This document shows, piece by piece, positions 8,443 to 16,122 of a stretch of DNA of 64,000 bases. The position numbers and the translations under genes are program-made. Below the pieces are notes generated by a model. That model was not told the DNA's origin. It saw only the letters and a list, made by a program, of their open reading frames with translations, and searched no databases. The stretch spans positions 1-64,000 of the forward strand of contig JAHJIQ010000045.1 in NCBI GenBank assembly GCA_018823285.1. Reading direction: 5' to 3'. Position 1 is the first letter of the stretch; every line of letters starts with the position of its first letter. This DNA comes from Pseudomonadota bacterium. Its GTDB lineage: Bacteria; Desulfobacterota; Desulfobulbia; Desulfobulbales; JAGXFP01.

Positions 8443-8573
8443 AGTTATAAGTTTAAAGTTTAAAGTTACAAGTTGTGGAAGGTACTGTTTGAAGCTCCAG
8501 ACTTCGAATCCACTGCCGGCCATCTGATCAGTAACAACCGAAACTTATAACTTATAACTTTTCACTTATAACT
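8443..8573. repeat. long imperfect AT-rich inverted repeat
   Basis: The arms at 8443-8474 and 8542-8573 are each 32 bases (AGTTATAAGT... and its complement) and match at 27 of 32 positions. They flank 67 bases of unremarkable sequence. The arms themselves are made of repeated TTATAAGTT and TTTAAAGTT units. The element sits between the acsE stop and the terminator. Confidence 0.6.
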
Positions 8574-8595
8574 CGTTGTTTTATGGGTTATCCTG

Positions 8596-8619
8596 GGGGC
8601 TGGCAACGGCCCCTTTTTT
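8596..8619 (+). terminator. intrinsic terminator downstream of acsE
   Basis: GGGGC-tggcaacg-GCCCC followed by six T residues. It lies about 160 bases after the acsE stop and 29 bases before the next gene. Some read-through is possible, as the next gene has no evident promoter of its own. Confidence 0.65.
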
Positions 8620-8647
8620 ATTGTGACCAACTCGCAGTTGAGCACCC

Positions 8648-9226
8648 ATGGCCGACATCCCTTCCCACCACATGATCTACGGGACGCTGACCGATTTCGT
8701 CACCGGCGAGGCCCTGGTCGACACCGACGACGAGCGCTACCGGCAGAAGCTGGCCCGCCTGCTGGTCGAGGAGAAGGGCTTTGCCAAAGACGAGCTGGAA
8801 CCGCGGCGCAAGATCGAGACCCTGTTCGCCGGCTGCTTCGTGGTTTCGACCATCGAACTGGTGGTGCGGTTGGCCGGGCGGCCCCTGCTGCTCCTGCGCT
8901 ACGGGCCCGGTTCCCTGGTCACCCGGGAGCGGCCCACGGTGGCGGCGGCCCGGGTCCTGGAGGAAGCCACCGTCATCCCGCTGGCGGTGATCAGCAACGG
9001 CGAGGACGCCGAGCTGCTGGACACGGTGAGCGGCAAGGTGCTCGCCCCCGGCCTGGCCGCCATACCCGACCGGGCCCAGTTGGTCGCCCTGGCCGAAAGC
9101 CAGCCGCTGCTGCCGGGCCTGCCCGCCGCGCGGCGGGAAAAGGAATTAAGAATTCTGAACGCCTTCGATGTCGAGGGCTGCTGCGTCGGCGGGCCCTGCG
9201 CCCTGCCCGGCGCCAGCGAAGGTTAA
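8648..9226 (+). CDS. HsdR-N-like (degenerate PD-(D/E)XK fold) protein with a C-terminal cysteine motif
   Basis: 192 residues resembling the HSDR_N-type restriction-endonuclease-like domain: YRQKLARLLVEEKGFAKDELEPR, then the strands IELVVRLAGRPLLLLRYGPGSL and VIPLAVISNGEDAELLDTVSG. In active members the second strand carries E-x-K. Here that position reads R-Y-G, so nuclease activity is unlikely. The C-terminus ends in a cysteine cluster, EGCCVGGPCALPG, suited to binding a metal or an iron-sulfur cluster. Its place next to acsE suggests a role in corrinoid or one-carbon metabolism rather than restriction; that is inference. No methylase or specificity gene is nearby. Confidence 0.7.
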   Translation: MADIPSHHMIYGTLTDFVTGEALVDTDDERYRQKLARLLVEEKGFAKDELEPRRKIETLFAGCFVVSTIELVVRLAGRPLLLLRYGPGSLVTRERPTVAAARVLEEATVIPLAVISNGEDAELLDTVSGKVLAPGLAAIPDRAQLVALAESQPLLPGLPAARREKELRILNAFDVEGCCVGGPCALPGASEG

Positions 9227-9427
9227 TATCCCGCCTCGCTTTTCTTCCAAACGGACAGGTATATCCTATCCAGCCTCTAGCTTTTCCCTATCGGTTCCCT
9301 GGCCGACATCGGACCTTTGTATTTGTTCTTTGGTCTTTTCCTTGCTATTAGATCCTTTCCCGGCCAATTTCAGTTTTTACTAAACTAGCTGGCGATTGAT
9401 CGTCGCGCTTCGCACTTGGAGAATATC

Positions 9428-11104
9428 ATGCAGAAGAACATTTTGGGCCTGATCCTGACGATGCTTCTTGTCTTTGCCTCCCCGGCCTTCGCCAACAAGG
9501 TTTCCGGGGTGATTACCATGGATTTCGATCTGTCGGCCCAGCCGGCCGGGCAGGAGGTCAAGCTCTGGCTACCCTATCCGGTGACCGATGGTGATCAGGA
9601 CATCACCGGGGTCAAGCTGGAGGGCGACTACACCGAGGCGGCGGTCTACACCGACAGGGTTTTCGGCACCCCGGTGCTCTATGCCCGCTGGGACAAGACG
9701 GCCACCGACCGGCAGCTGTCCCTGTCCTTCACGGCCGCCCGCCACGAGGTAGCCCGCCGGAATTTCCCGGCGCAGGAAGCGGCCTGGGACCCGGCCGATT
9801 ACGCCCTCTATCTGGCGCCCACCTCGCTGGCCCCCTTCACCGAACAGATCACCAAGCTGGCGGCCGAGATCACCAAGGGCCAGACAGGGGTGCTGGCCAA
9901 GGCCCGGGCGGTCTATGACTGGACGGTGGACAACACCTACCGCAAGCCCGAGACCCGGGGCTGCGGCAAGGGTGATGTCTGCCTGCTCCTCCAGGATCCG
10001 GGCGGCAAGTGCGCCGACATCAGCTCGGTTTATATCGCCCTGGCCCGGGCCGCCGGGGTGCCGGCCCGCGAGGTCTTCGGCATCCGGATGGGCAAGGACA
10101 TGAGCCAGGATATCTCCACCTGGCAGCATTGCTGGGCCGAGTTCTACCTGCCCGGTTACGGCTGGGTCCCGGTCGATCCGGCCGATGTCCGCAAGAAGAT
10201 GCTGGTCGAGAAACTGGAACTGAACGAGGCCAGGACCAGGGAGTACCGCGAGTACTTCTGGGGCGGGGTCGATGCCTACCGGCTCCGCTTGAGCGAGGGC
10301 CGCGACCTGACCTTGAATCCGCCGCAGGCCGGGGAACCGCTCAACTACCTGATGTACCCCTTCGCCCAGGTGGGCGACGCTACCCTGGACTGGCTCGACC
10401 CGGCCACCTTCAAGTACACCCTGCTCTACCATCAGATGAGGGACGGCCATGGTCTGGTCGATACCGAGGGGCTCAAGAAGATGCTCGACGGCAAGGCCAC
10501 GCTGACCGTAATCGATGCCCGCAACCCCGAGGAGTATCAGGAAGTCCACATCAAAGGGGCGATCAGCATCCCGGTCAAGCAATGGGATAAATTTGCCGGC
10601 CAGTTGCCGGCGGAGAAGTCGGCCCGCCTGGTCTTCTACTGCAATGGCAGCAAATGCGGCAAGTCCAAGAAGGCGGCGGCCAGGGCCATCGCCGCCGGCT
10701 ATGACAATGTCTTCATCTATGCCGAGGGCATGCCGGTCTGGGAGGAGAAGGGGCTGCCGATCTACGCCGGGCCCGATTACGAAAAAAGGATTGAGACCAC
10801 CAAGATCGCCCCGGCCGAGCTGCAGAGTCTGATCAACAGCGGCGCCACCAACCTCACCGTGGTCGATGTCCGCGACCCGGAGGAGTTCCAGGCCGGCCAT
10901 ATCCCCGACGCCATCAACATCCCGGTGGCCGGCTTTGCGGCCGGATCCGAGGTGCTGGACAAGGAGAAACAGATCGTCGTCTACTGCAACTCCGGGGGCC
11001 GCAGCTACAACGCCTACCGGAAGTTGCAGAAGCTCGGCTACGAGAAGATCAACCAGGCCATCTTCGCCGACTGGCGGGAAGCCGGTCTGCCGGTGGAGAA
11101 ATAG
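9428..11104 (+). CDS. exported transglutaminase-like protein with two C-terminal rhodanese domains
   Basis: 558 residues from the ATG at 9428 (TTGGAGAA upstream). A Sec signal peptide ends near ASPAFA (~23). Residues ~150-260 form a transglutaminase-like domain with an intact triad: C195 in GGKCADISS, H234 in TWQHCWAEF and D250 in PVDPAD. Two rhodanese domains follow: the first at ~345-440 with C405 (FYCNGSKCGKS), the second at ~455-555 with C520 (VYCNSGGRS). Rhodaneses carry sulfane sulfur on the active cysteine. The protein should act in the periplasm; the link between the transglutaminase-like and sulfur-transfer parts is unknown. It lies 160 bases before the double-cubane gene on the same strand. 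Confidence 0.9.
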   Translation: MQKNILGLILTMLLVFASPAFANKVSGVITMDFDLSAQPAGQEVKLWLPYPVTDGDQDITGVKLEGDYTEAAVYTDRVFGTPVLYARWDKTATDRQLSLSFTAARHEVARRNFPAQEAAWDPADYALYLAPTSLAPFTEQITKLAAEITKGQTGVLAKARAVYDWTVDNTYRKPETRGCGKGDVCLLLQDPGGKCADISSVYIALARAAGVPAREVFGIRMGKDMSQDISTWQHCWAEFYLPGYGWVPVDPADVRKKMLVEKLELNEARTREYREYFWGGVDAYRLRLSEGRDLTLNPPQAGEPLNYLMYPFAQVGDATLDWLDPATFKYTLLYHQMRDGHGLVDTEGLKKMLDGKATLTVIDARNPEEYQEVHIKGAISIPVKQWDKFAGQLPAEKSARLVFYCNGSKCGKSKKAAARAIAAGYDNVFIYAEGMPVWEEKGLPIYAGPDYEKRIETTKIAPAELQSLINSGATNLTVVDVRDPEEFQAGHIPDAINIPVAGFAAGSEVLDKEKQIVVYCNSGGRSYNAYRKLQKLGYEKINQAIFADWREAGLPVEK

Positions 11105-11132
11105 GCTTGAGGTGCGAGGTAAGAAGAAGATT

Positions 11133-11229
11133 TTAACGCCAAGGCGCCAAGGCGCTGAGGTTTTGTTGGTGTGCCGATTTCGTTTGCCCGCAACAAACCC
11201 ACCTTTGCGCCTCTGCGTCCTGGCGTTAG
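11133..11229. repeat. interspersed inverted-repeat element between the rhodanese fusion and the double-cubane gene
   Basis: The arms at about 11135-11160 (AACGCCAAGGCGCCAAGGCG...) and 11202-11227 (...CTGCGTCCTGGCGTT) are complementary at about 20 of 26 positions, around a short unique core. The AACGCCAAGGCG pattern is typical of short interspersed palindromes found in many copies in bacterial genomes. It could also form a hairpin in the transcript. Confidence 0.6.
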
Positions 11230-11263
11230 AGAAAAAGATCGTTACTACATTAAGGAAACCATC

Positions 11264-12559
11264 ATGAACAACGCAACTTTTGAGGTAAAAGCCTACCCCG
11301 AGATGTGGGCCGGGCTTGACATGGACGTACCCCGCTTTGACAAGGCGCGGCAGATGCTGGGCGAGGTCTATGGCAAACTGTTTCTGGCCCAGAAGAACCG
11401 GCCGCAAAAGATGGGCTATTTCGATCAAATGATCTCGGAAATCTTCGGCGGCCGGATCCAGGAGATGCTGGAAGTAAAAAAGAGCGGCAAGCCGGTGGTC
11501 GGCACCTTCTGCGTCTATATCCCCGAGGAGATCGTGGTGGCGGCCGGCGGGGTTTGCGTCGGCCTCTGCGGCGGCTCGCCCGGCTCGATCCCGGACGCCG
11601 AAAAAATTCTGCCCCGCAATATCTGCCCCATGGTCAAATCGGCCTATGGCTTCAAGGCGGGTCGTATCTGCCCCTATTTCCAGAGCGTTGATTTTGTTTA
11701 CGGCGAGACCACCTGCGACGCCAAGAAAAAGACCTGGGAGATCCTCGACCGGCTGGTGCCCACCTACGTCATGGAGATCCCCCAGATGAAAAAGGCGCGG
11801 GACCGCGCGCTCTGGCTGGAAGAGGTGAAGGATTTTAAAGCCAAGGTCGAAGAGGTCTGCAAGAAGGCCATTTCCGCCGAGGATCTGGCCGGGGCGATCC
11901 GGGTGATCAACGACAAGCGCCGCGCCCTGCAGCGGTTAACCAAACTCCGTGCCGCCAATCCGGCGCCGATCAGCGGCAAGGACGCCCTGCTCATTGAACA
12001 GATCGCCTTCTATGACGAGCCGGTGCGCTTTGCCGAAAAGGTCAACGAACTCTGCGACGAGCTTGAAGGAAGGGTCGCGGAAGGTTCAGGGGCTTTCCCG
12101 GCCGAGGCCCCCCGGGTGATGGTCTCCGGCACCCCCATGGCCCTGCCCAACTGGAAGGTCCACAACCTGCTGGAATCGGCCGGGGCGGTGGTGGTGGGCG
12201 AGGAGTCCTGCATCGGCACCCGCTATTTCAAGGACCTGATCGCCGAAGGCGAGATCGCCATGGACCGCCAGCTTGAGGTGTTGACCGATCGCTACATGCA
12301 GATCGACTGCTCCTGCTTCACCCCCAACGACGAACGGGTCCATCAGGTGCTGAAGGAATATCGCGCTTCCAAGGCCCAGGGCGTGCTGCATTACTCCTTG
12401 CAGTTCTGTCACACCTACAACATCGAGGAGATCAAGATCCGCGAGATGTGCGAGAAGGAAGGGATTCCCTATCTCTCCATCGAGACGGACTATTCCCCCG
12501 AGGATGTCGGCCAGTTGCAGACGAGAATAGAAGCCTTTCTGGAGCAGATTCGGGGCTGA
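11264..12559 (+). CDS. 2-hydroxyacyl-CoA dehydratase-family double-cubane cluster protein
   Basis: 431 residues from the ATG at 11264 (AAGGAAAC upstream). The sequence follows the 2-hydroxyacyl-CoA dehydratase subunit D / YjiM family across its length. Conserved cysteine segments are GVCVGLCGGSPGS, RNICPMVKSAYGF, GRICPYFQSVDF, GEESCIGTRYF, IDCSCFTPN and LQFCHTYNIEE. A single full-length subunit directly followed by one activator is the layout of the double-cubane proteins (DCCP), which carry an [8Fe-9S] cluster and reduce small substrates at very low potential after ATP-driven electron transfer. True dehydratases normally have two different subunits, absent here. The natural substrate is unknown. 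Confidence 0.85.
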   Translation: MNNATFEVKAYPEMWAGLDMDVPRFDKARQMLGEVYGKLFLAQKNRPQKMGYFDQMISEIFGGRIQEMLEVKKSGKPVVGTFCVYIPEEIVVAAGGVCVGLCGGSPGSIPDAEKILPRNICPMVKSAYGFKAGRICPYFQSVDFVYGETTCDAKKKTWEILDRLVPTYVMEIPQMKKARDRALWLEEVKDFKAKVEEVCKKAISAEDLAGAIRVINDKRRALQRLTKLRAANPAPISGKDALLIEQIAFYDEPVRFAEKVNELCDELEGRVAEGSGAFPAEAPRVMVSGTPMALPNWKVHNLLESAGAVVVGEESCIGTRYFKDLIAEGEIAMDRQLEVLTDRYMQIDCSCFTPNDERVHQVLKEYRASKAQGVLHYSLQFCHTYNIEEIKIREMCEKEGIPYLSIETDYSPEDVGQLQTRIEAFLEQIRG

Positions 12560-12560
12560 G

Positions 12561-13304
12561 ATGCAGATCGGTATTGATTTAGGTTCGCGGACGATCAAGG
12601 TTGCCGTCATCCGTGACGGCAACCTGCTCGACCAGCAGCTGGCCGAGAGCGGCTTCGATCCCTATGGCCAGGCCCTGGAGATGGTCGGCAAATATGGGGC
12701 GGGGCGGATCGTGGCCACCGGCTACGGCCGCCATCTGGCCGCCGAGCATTTCGCCCATGAGGTGATCACCGAGATCAAGGCCCACGCCCTCGGCGCCCGC
12801 CATTTTTTCCCGGATTGCCGGACCATTGTCGATATCGGCGGCCAGGACTCCAAGGTCATTGCCCTGGACCGGCAGGGCCGGGTCAGTAATTTTCAGATGA
12901 ACGACAAGTGCGCCGCCGGCACCGGCCGCTTCCTGGAGATTATGGCCGCCACCCTTGGCTTCCGGCTCGATGAATTCGGGTCGGAAGCCCTGAGGTCTGA
13001 AACCGAGGTCGGGATCAACTCCATGTGTACGGTCTTTGCCGAGTCGGAGGTGATTTCCATGAAGAACCGTGGTTTTTCGCCAAAGGATATTGCCATGGGC
13101 GTGCATCTGTCGGTGGTTAATCGGATGGTTGGCATGCTCAATCGAATGGGACACGGTGAGACCATCGTCTTTTCCGGTGGCGTGGCCCGCAACCCCTGCG
13201 TTGTCAAGTTACTCCGGGAACGTCTCCCCGAGGCGCGGGTGGTCTCACCCGAGTCCCCGGACCTGGTTGGCGCCATCGGGGCCGCCTTGCACGCCGGCTA
13301 TTAG
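12561..13304 (+). CDS. acyl-CoA dehydratase activase-type ATPase (activator of the double-cubane protein)
   Basis: 247 residues of the BadF/BadG/BcrA/HgdC ASKHA family. The phosphate motif is IGIDLGSRTIKVAV at the N-terminus, with IVDIGGQDSK near residue 90. The two cysteines that bridge a [4Fe-4S] cluster between the subunits of the homodimer are C117 (NDKCAAGTGRF) and C156 (NSMCTVFAES). It hydrolyses ATP to push low-potential electrons into its partner's cluster. It starts 1 base after the stop of the double-cubane gene, so the two are co-translated. The partner is inferred from this position. Confidence 0.9.
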   Translation: MQIGIDLGSRTIKVAVIRDGNLLDQQLAESGFDPYGQALEMVGKYGAGRIVATGYGRHLAAEHFAHEVITEIKAHALGARHFFPDCRTIVDIGGQDSKVIALDRQGRVSNFQMNDKCAAGTGRFLEIMAATLGFRLDEFGSEALRSETEVGINSMCTVFAESEVISMKNRGFSPKDIAMGVHLSVVNRMVGMLNRMGHGETIVFSGGVARNPCVVKLLRERLPEARVVSPESPDLVGAIGAALHAGY

Positions 13305-13317
13305 CAGGAGGTCAGAG

Positions 13318-13587
13318 ATGCCAACCTGGAAGAAGAAAGACGAGGACGGGCAGGTTCATTTCCAATTTCTCTGCGGCCCTTGTAATGCAAAGAAAAAGAT
13401 TCTTCTGGAGAGGGACCACTGGATCCTGAGCCGGGATGGTGAACCGGCCTCCTGCAATGATTGTGTGCTGCAGTGTGCCTTGACGGCCCGGCAACTCTGG
13501 GGCGCTGAGGATCGGTTGCGCTATGCAGTTTGTGACAGATGTCCGACCCTTGAAAAATGTGAATTGAAAGGAAGATATTATTGCTGA
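13318..13587 (+). CDS. small nine-cysteine protein of unknown function
   Basis: 89 residues; ATG at 13318 preceded by a strong site (GCAGGAGG). Nine cysteines are arranged as C-x2-C (LCGPC), C-x2-C-x3-C (SCNDCVLQC), C-x2-C (VCDRC), then LEKC and a C-terminal YYC. This suits one or two bound iron-sulfur clusters or zinc. It begins 13 bases after the activator gene, so it is probably part of the same operon and a candidate electron carrier or cluster-assembly partner for the double-cubane protein. That role is inferred from position and cysteines only. I do not recognise the family. Confidence 0.75.
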   Translation: MPTWKKKDEDGQVHFQFLCGPCNAKKKILLERDHWILSRDGEPASCNDCVLQCALTARQLWGAEDRLRYAVCDRCPTLEKCELKGRYYC

Positions 13588-13636
13588 CCAACGTTGAAAT
13601 AATTGTGAAGCAAAAAAACAAAGGAGAAATATCATC

Positions 13637-14053
13637 ATGAAAAAATTTGTTCTGATCATCTGTACCGCATTTCTGGCCTTTGCACAGCAGGGCATGGCCG
13701 CTGATTACCAGTATGTGTCAGCCGAAGAGCTGAAAGGCTGGCTCGAAGCGGAAAGGACAGTGCTCCTGGTGGATATCCAGGAAAAGCAGGATTTCGCTGC
13801 CCACCATATCAAGGGGTCGCTGGAGACCAATGCCTATCCGGTCAAGTCGGATGCCGAGCGACAGACCATTGACCCTGCGGTCAACCGGGCCAAGGACTAT
13901 GAAGCCGTTGTTGTCGTCTGCCCGCGCGGCAAGGGGGGCGCGAAACGGACCTATGACTATCTCAAGGAGCAAGGGGTGCCGGAGGCAAAGCTCACCATTC
14001 TGACCGGCGGCATGGAGCAATGGCCATATAAGGAATGGGTTGCCGGCAAATAA
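13637..14053 (+). CDS. exported single-domain rhodanese
   Basis: 138 residues: a Sec signal peptide (about residues 1-22, ending QQGMAA), then a rhodanese domain with VLLVDIQEKQDFAAHHIKG and the active loop VVVCPRGKGGAKRTYD, ending in TGGMEQWPYKEW. It should bind or move sulfane sulfur in the periplasm. It follows the nine-cysteine gene by 49 bases on the same strand. AAAGGAGAAA lies before the ATG. The tRNA-Sec gene begins 6 bases after its stop. Confidence 0.88.
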   Translation: MKKFVLIICTAFLAFAQQGMAADYQYVSAEELKGWLEAERTVLLVDIQEKQDFAAHHIKGSLETNAYPVKSDAERQTIDPAVNRAKDYEAVVVVCPRGKGGAKRTYDYLKEQGVPEAKLTILTGGMEQWPYKEWVAGK

Positions 14054-14059
14054 TTCGAT

Positions 14060-14152
14060 AGGGACAATGGTGCTGGTGCGCCCGGCGGTCTTCAAAACCG
14101 TGCGCCTGGTCTGCAAAACCAGGAGGAGGTTCGATTCCCCTTGTCCCTTCCA
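14060..14152 (+). tRNA. selC: tRNA-Sec (UCA anticodon)
   Basis: 93 bases with the features of bacterial selenocysteine tRNA. It has an 8-bp acceptor stem (AGGGACAA with TTGTCCCT), encoded CCA (14150-14152), an anticodon loop CTTCAAA with TCA at 14092-14094, a long variable arm (CCTGGT-ctgcaaa-ACCAGG, 14105-14123), and the T-loop TTCGATT (14130-14136). The first acceptor pair is A-U and one T-stem pair appears to be A-C, which is slightly unusual. It reads UGA as selenocysteine together with SelB, encoded immediately downstream. Confidence 0.9.
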
Positions 14153-14160
14153 CACTTGAT

Positions 14161-16110
14161 ATGAGTATTGAGATGAAACACGTCACCATCGGGGTTGCCG
14201 GACATGTTGATCACGGCAAGACCTCCTTTGTCAAACAGATAACCGGTATTGACACGGACCGGCATCCCGAGGAAAAACGGCGCGGGCTGTCGTTGGAGGC
14301 GGGTATTGCCTGCTGGCCGCGGCCGGATGGAACGGTTGCTTCATTTGTGGATGTGCCCGGGCACCAGGATTTCCTGAAGAATACGGTGCGCGGGTTGCAG
14401 GGTGTCGACCTTGCCGTTCTCCTGGTGGCGGCCGATGACGGCGTCATGCCGCAGACCAGAGAGCATCTGGACATTCTCTCTTTTTTCAAGGTCAACGACG
14501 GGATGGTGGTTCTGTCAAAAACGGATTGCGTTGATGCCGAGACCGTGGAACTGGCCGAACTGGAGATCATGGAACTGACGGCGGGCACCTTTCTGGAAGG
14601 AAAACCGGTTATCCGTTTTTCGGCCATTAACGGCAGCGGCAGGGAAGAGATCATAACCTTGCTTGACCTGGCCATGACACAATCTTCCGGGAAACCACCG
14701 GCTATGCCCTTCCGGCTCTGGATCGACCAGATCCGAAGTTTTTCAGGGATCGGCACGGTGGTAAGCGGCACGGTGCTGTCCGGTGAGATCCGGGTCAACG
14801 ATGATCTTTCGATTCAGCCGAATGGGATCACCACCCGGGTTCGTTCCCTGGAAGAGCATGGCCGGAAAATCGACGAGGCGACGGCCGGACAGCGAATCGG
14901 CATCAATCTTCACCGCGTCGGGGTGGACGACATCTGTCGGGGCATGTGTCTTGCTGCGCCGGGACAATACCCCCCCGTATCCCACTTTAACGCGACCATG
15001 CAAATCCCACCGCATGCAGGTACAGGCATCAAGGAGAGGCAGAAGGTCAAACTCTATCTTGGCGTCTCGGTCCTTACCGCCACCGTTAAATTTATCGACT
15101 CCCCTCCTGACGGAACAGCCGGGAACAGCCTTGTGCAGATGCAACTTAAAAAGCCTGCCGTGGTGGCGGCAGGGGATCATTTCGTGGTCACGCCCTTGAA
15201 CAGGAACGCCGTCATTGCCGGCGGCAGCGTCCTTGAGCACAGCGGCGAAAAAGTACGTGAAGCAAACAAAGCAATAATTTCCGGTAGGCTCAAGGCGCTG
15301 CAGGCCGATGACCTAGCCGCCTATGTTGCACAATTCTGCCGATTGCACCCCGGCATCCCCATTGATGTGAACTCTCTGGCTATCAGGACAATCTGGTCGC
15401 CGGCAAGAATAGAAGGGTATGTTGCCTCGGGCCTTAAGGCTAAAACCCTGGTTGATTTATCCGCCGGTAAAATAGTTCGGGCGCCCGATCTTGAAACTTT
15501 TACCAGCCGTTTTGTCGATATACTCAAGGCGGCATTTGCAGCCAAGCCTGACCGGCAGCCCATGCAGGTTCCGGAGCTCATCCATCAATGCCGACCGGCC
15601 TGTGACGAGAAACTCGCCGTGCGGATCGTTGATGATCTCTGCCGCAAAGGACTGTGGGACAGAATGAAAGGGGGTATTACACCTGCCGATTTCAGGCAGC
15701 GGCTTCCTGAAGATTTAACCGGGGTGGGCGCCCTGCTGCAACGGTACGCCGAAGACCAGGGCCTCCGGCCTTTCAGCGCCGGATATTTCGTCAAGACGGC
15801 GGAAATACCGCTCACCTTGCGACAGACCCAGCGAACCCTCGATTTTTTCTGTAAAACAGGCGAAATGATCCGCTTGAACAACGAGCGTTATCTCACCTCC
15901 TCTGCCATGGCAGGAATCAAGAAAAAAGTCGGCGCCTGGATCGTCGACAGGGGGGAACTCTGCCTGCGGGACTGTAAGGAGGCGCTTGACTTTAACCGGA
16001 GCCTCGGTCTGCCGGTGCTGGAATATCTCGATCAGATCGGTTTTACTATACAGCATGGAGAAGGACGAATTGTGGCCAATAGCGATTTGAACCAAACGCC
16101 TGGACTTTGA
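14161..16110 (+). CDS. selB: selenocysteine-specific elongation factor SelB
   Basis: 649 residues. The N-terminal GTPase has G1 GHVDHGKTS, G3 DVPGHQDFLK and G4 LSKTD. EF-Tu-like domains II and III follow, then a long C-terminal region of winged-helix repeats (about 400-640) that binds the SECIS hairpin in bacterial selenoprotein mRNA. It brings Sec-tRNA to the ribosome at a UGA codon. It starts 8 bases after the tRNA-Sec CCA, so the two may share a transcript. An internal ATG at 14173 (MKHVTIGVAGH) is an alternative start that better matches the usual SelB N-terminus. selA and selD are not in the window. Confidence 0.95.
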   Translation: MSIEMKHVTIGVAGHVDHGKTSFVKQITGIDTDRHPEEKRRGLSLEAGIACWPRPDGTVASFVDVPGHQDFLKNTVRGLQGVDLAVLLVAADDGVMPQTREHLDILSFFKVNDGMVVLSKTDCVDAETVELAELEIMELTAGTFLEGKPVIRFSAINGSGREEIITLLDLAMTQSSGKPPAMPFRLWIDQIRSFSGIGTVVSGTVLSGEIRVNDDLSIQPNGITTRVRSLEEHGRKIDEATAGQRIGINLHRVGVDDICRGMCLAAPGQYPPVSHFNATMQIPPHAGTGIKERQKVKLYLGVSVLTATVKFIDSPPDGTAGNSLVQMQLKKPAVVAAGDHFVVTPLNRNAVIAGGSVLEHSGEKVREANKAIISGRLKALQADDLAAYVAQFCRLHPGIPIDVNSLAIRTIWSPARIEGYVASGLKAKTLVDLSAGKIVRAPDLETFTSRFVDILKAAFAAKPDRQPMQVPELIHQCRPACDEKLAVRIVDDLCRKGLWDRMKGGITPADFRQRLPEDLTGVGALLQRYAEDQGLRPFSAGYFVKTAEIPLTLRQTQRTLDFFCKTGEMIRLNNERYLTSSAMAGIKKKVGAWIVDRGELCLRDCKEALDFNRSLGLPVLEYLDQIGFTIQHGEGRIVANSDLNQTPGL

Positions 16111-16122
16111 GAAGGAGAAGAA

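Noticed and set aside
11133..11229. Direct repeats AAGGCGCCAAGGCG considered as a CRISPR-like array
   Set aside because: There are only two complementary arms and no regular spacers; it is a palindromic interspersed element. I see no CRISPR array in the window.
9569..11428. Minus-strand 619-codon ORF opposite the transglutaminase/rhodanese gene
   Set aside because: Antisense shadow with no domain pattern, and the plus strand has an intact catalytic triad and two rhodaneses.
13585..13640. TGA at the end of the nine-cysteine gene considered as a selenocysteine codon because tRNA-Sec is near
   Set aside because: The frame after the TGA closes within about ten codons and shows no conserved extension.
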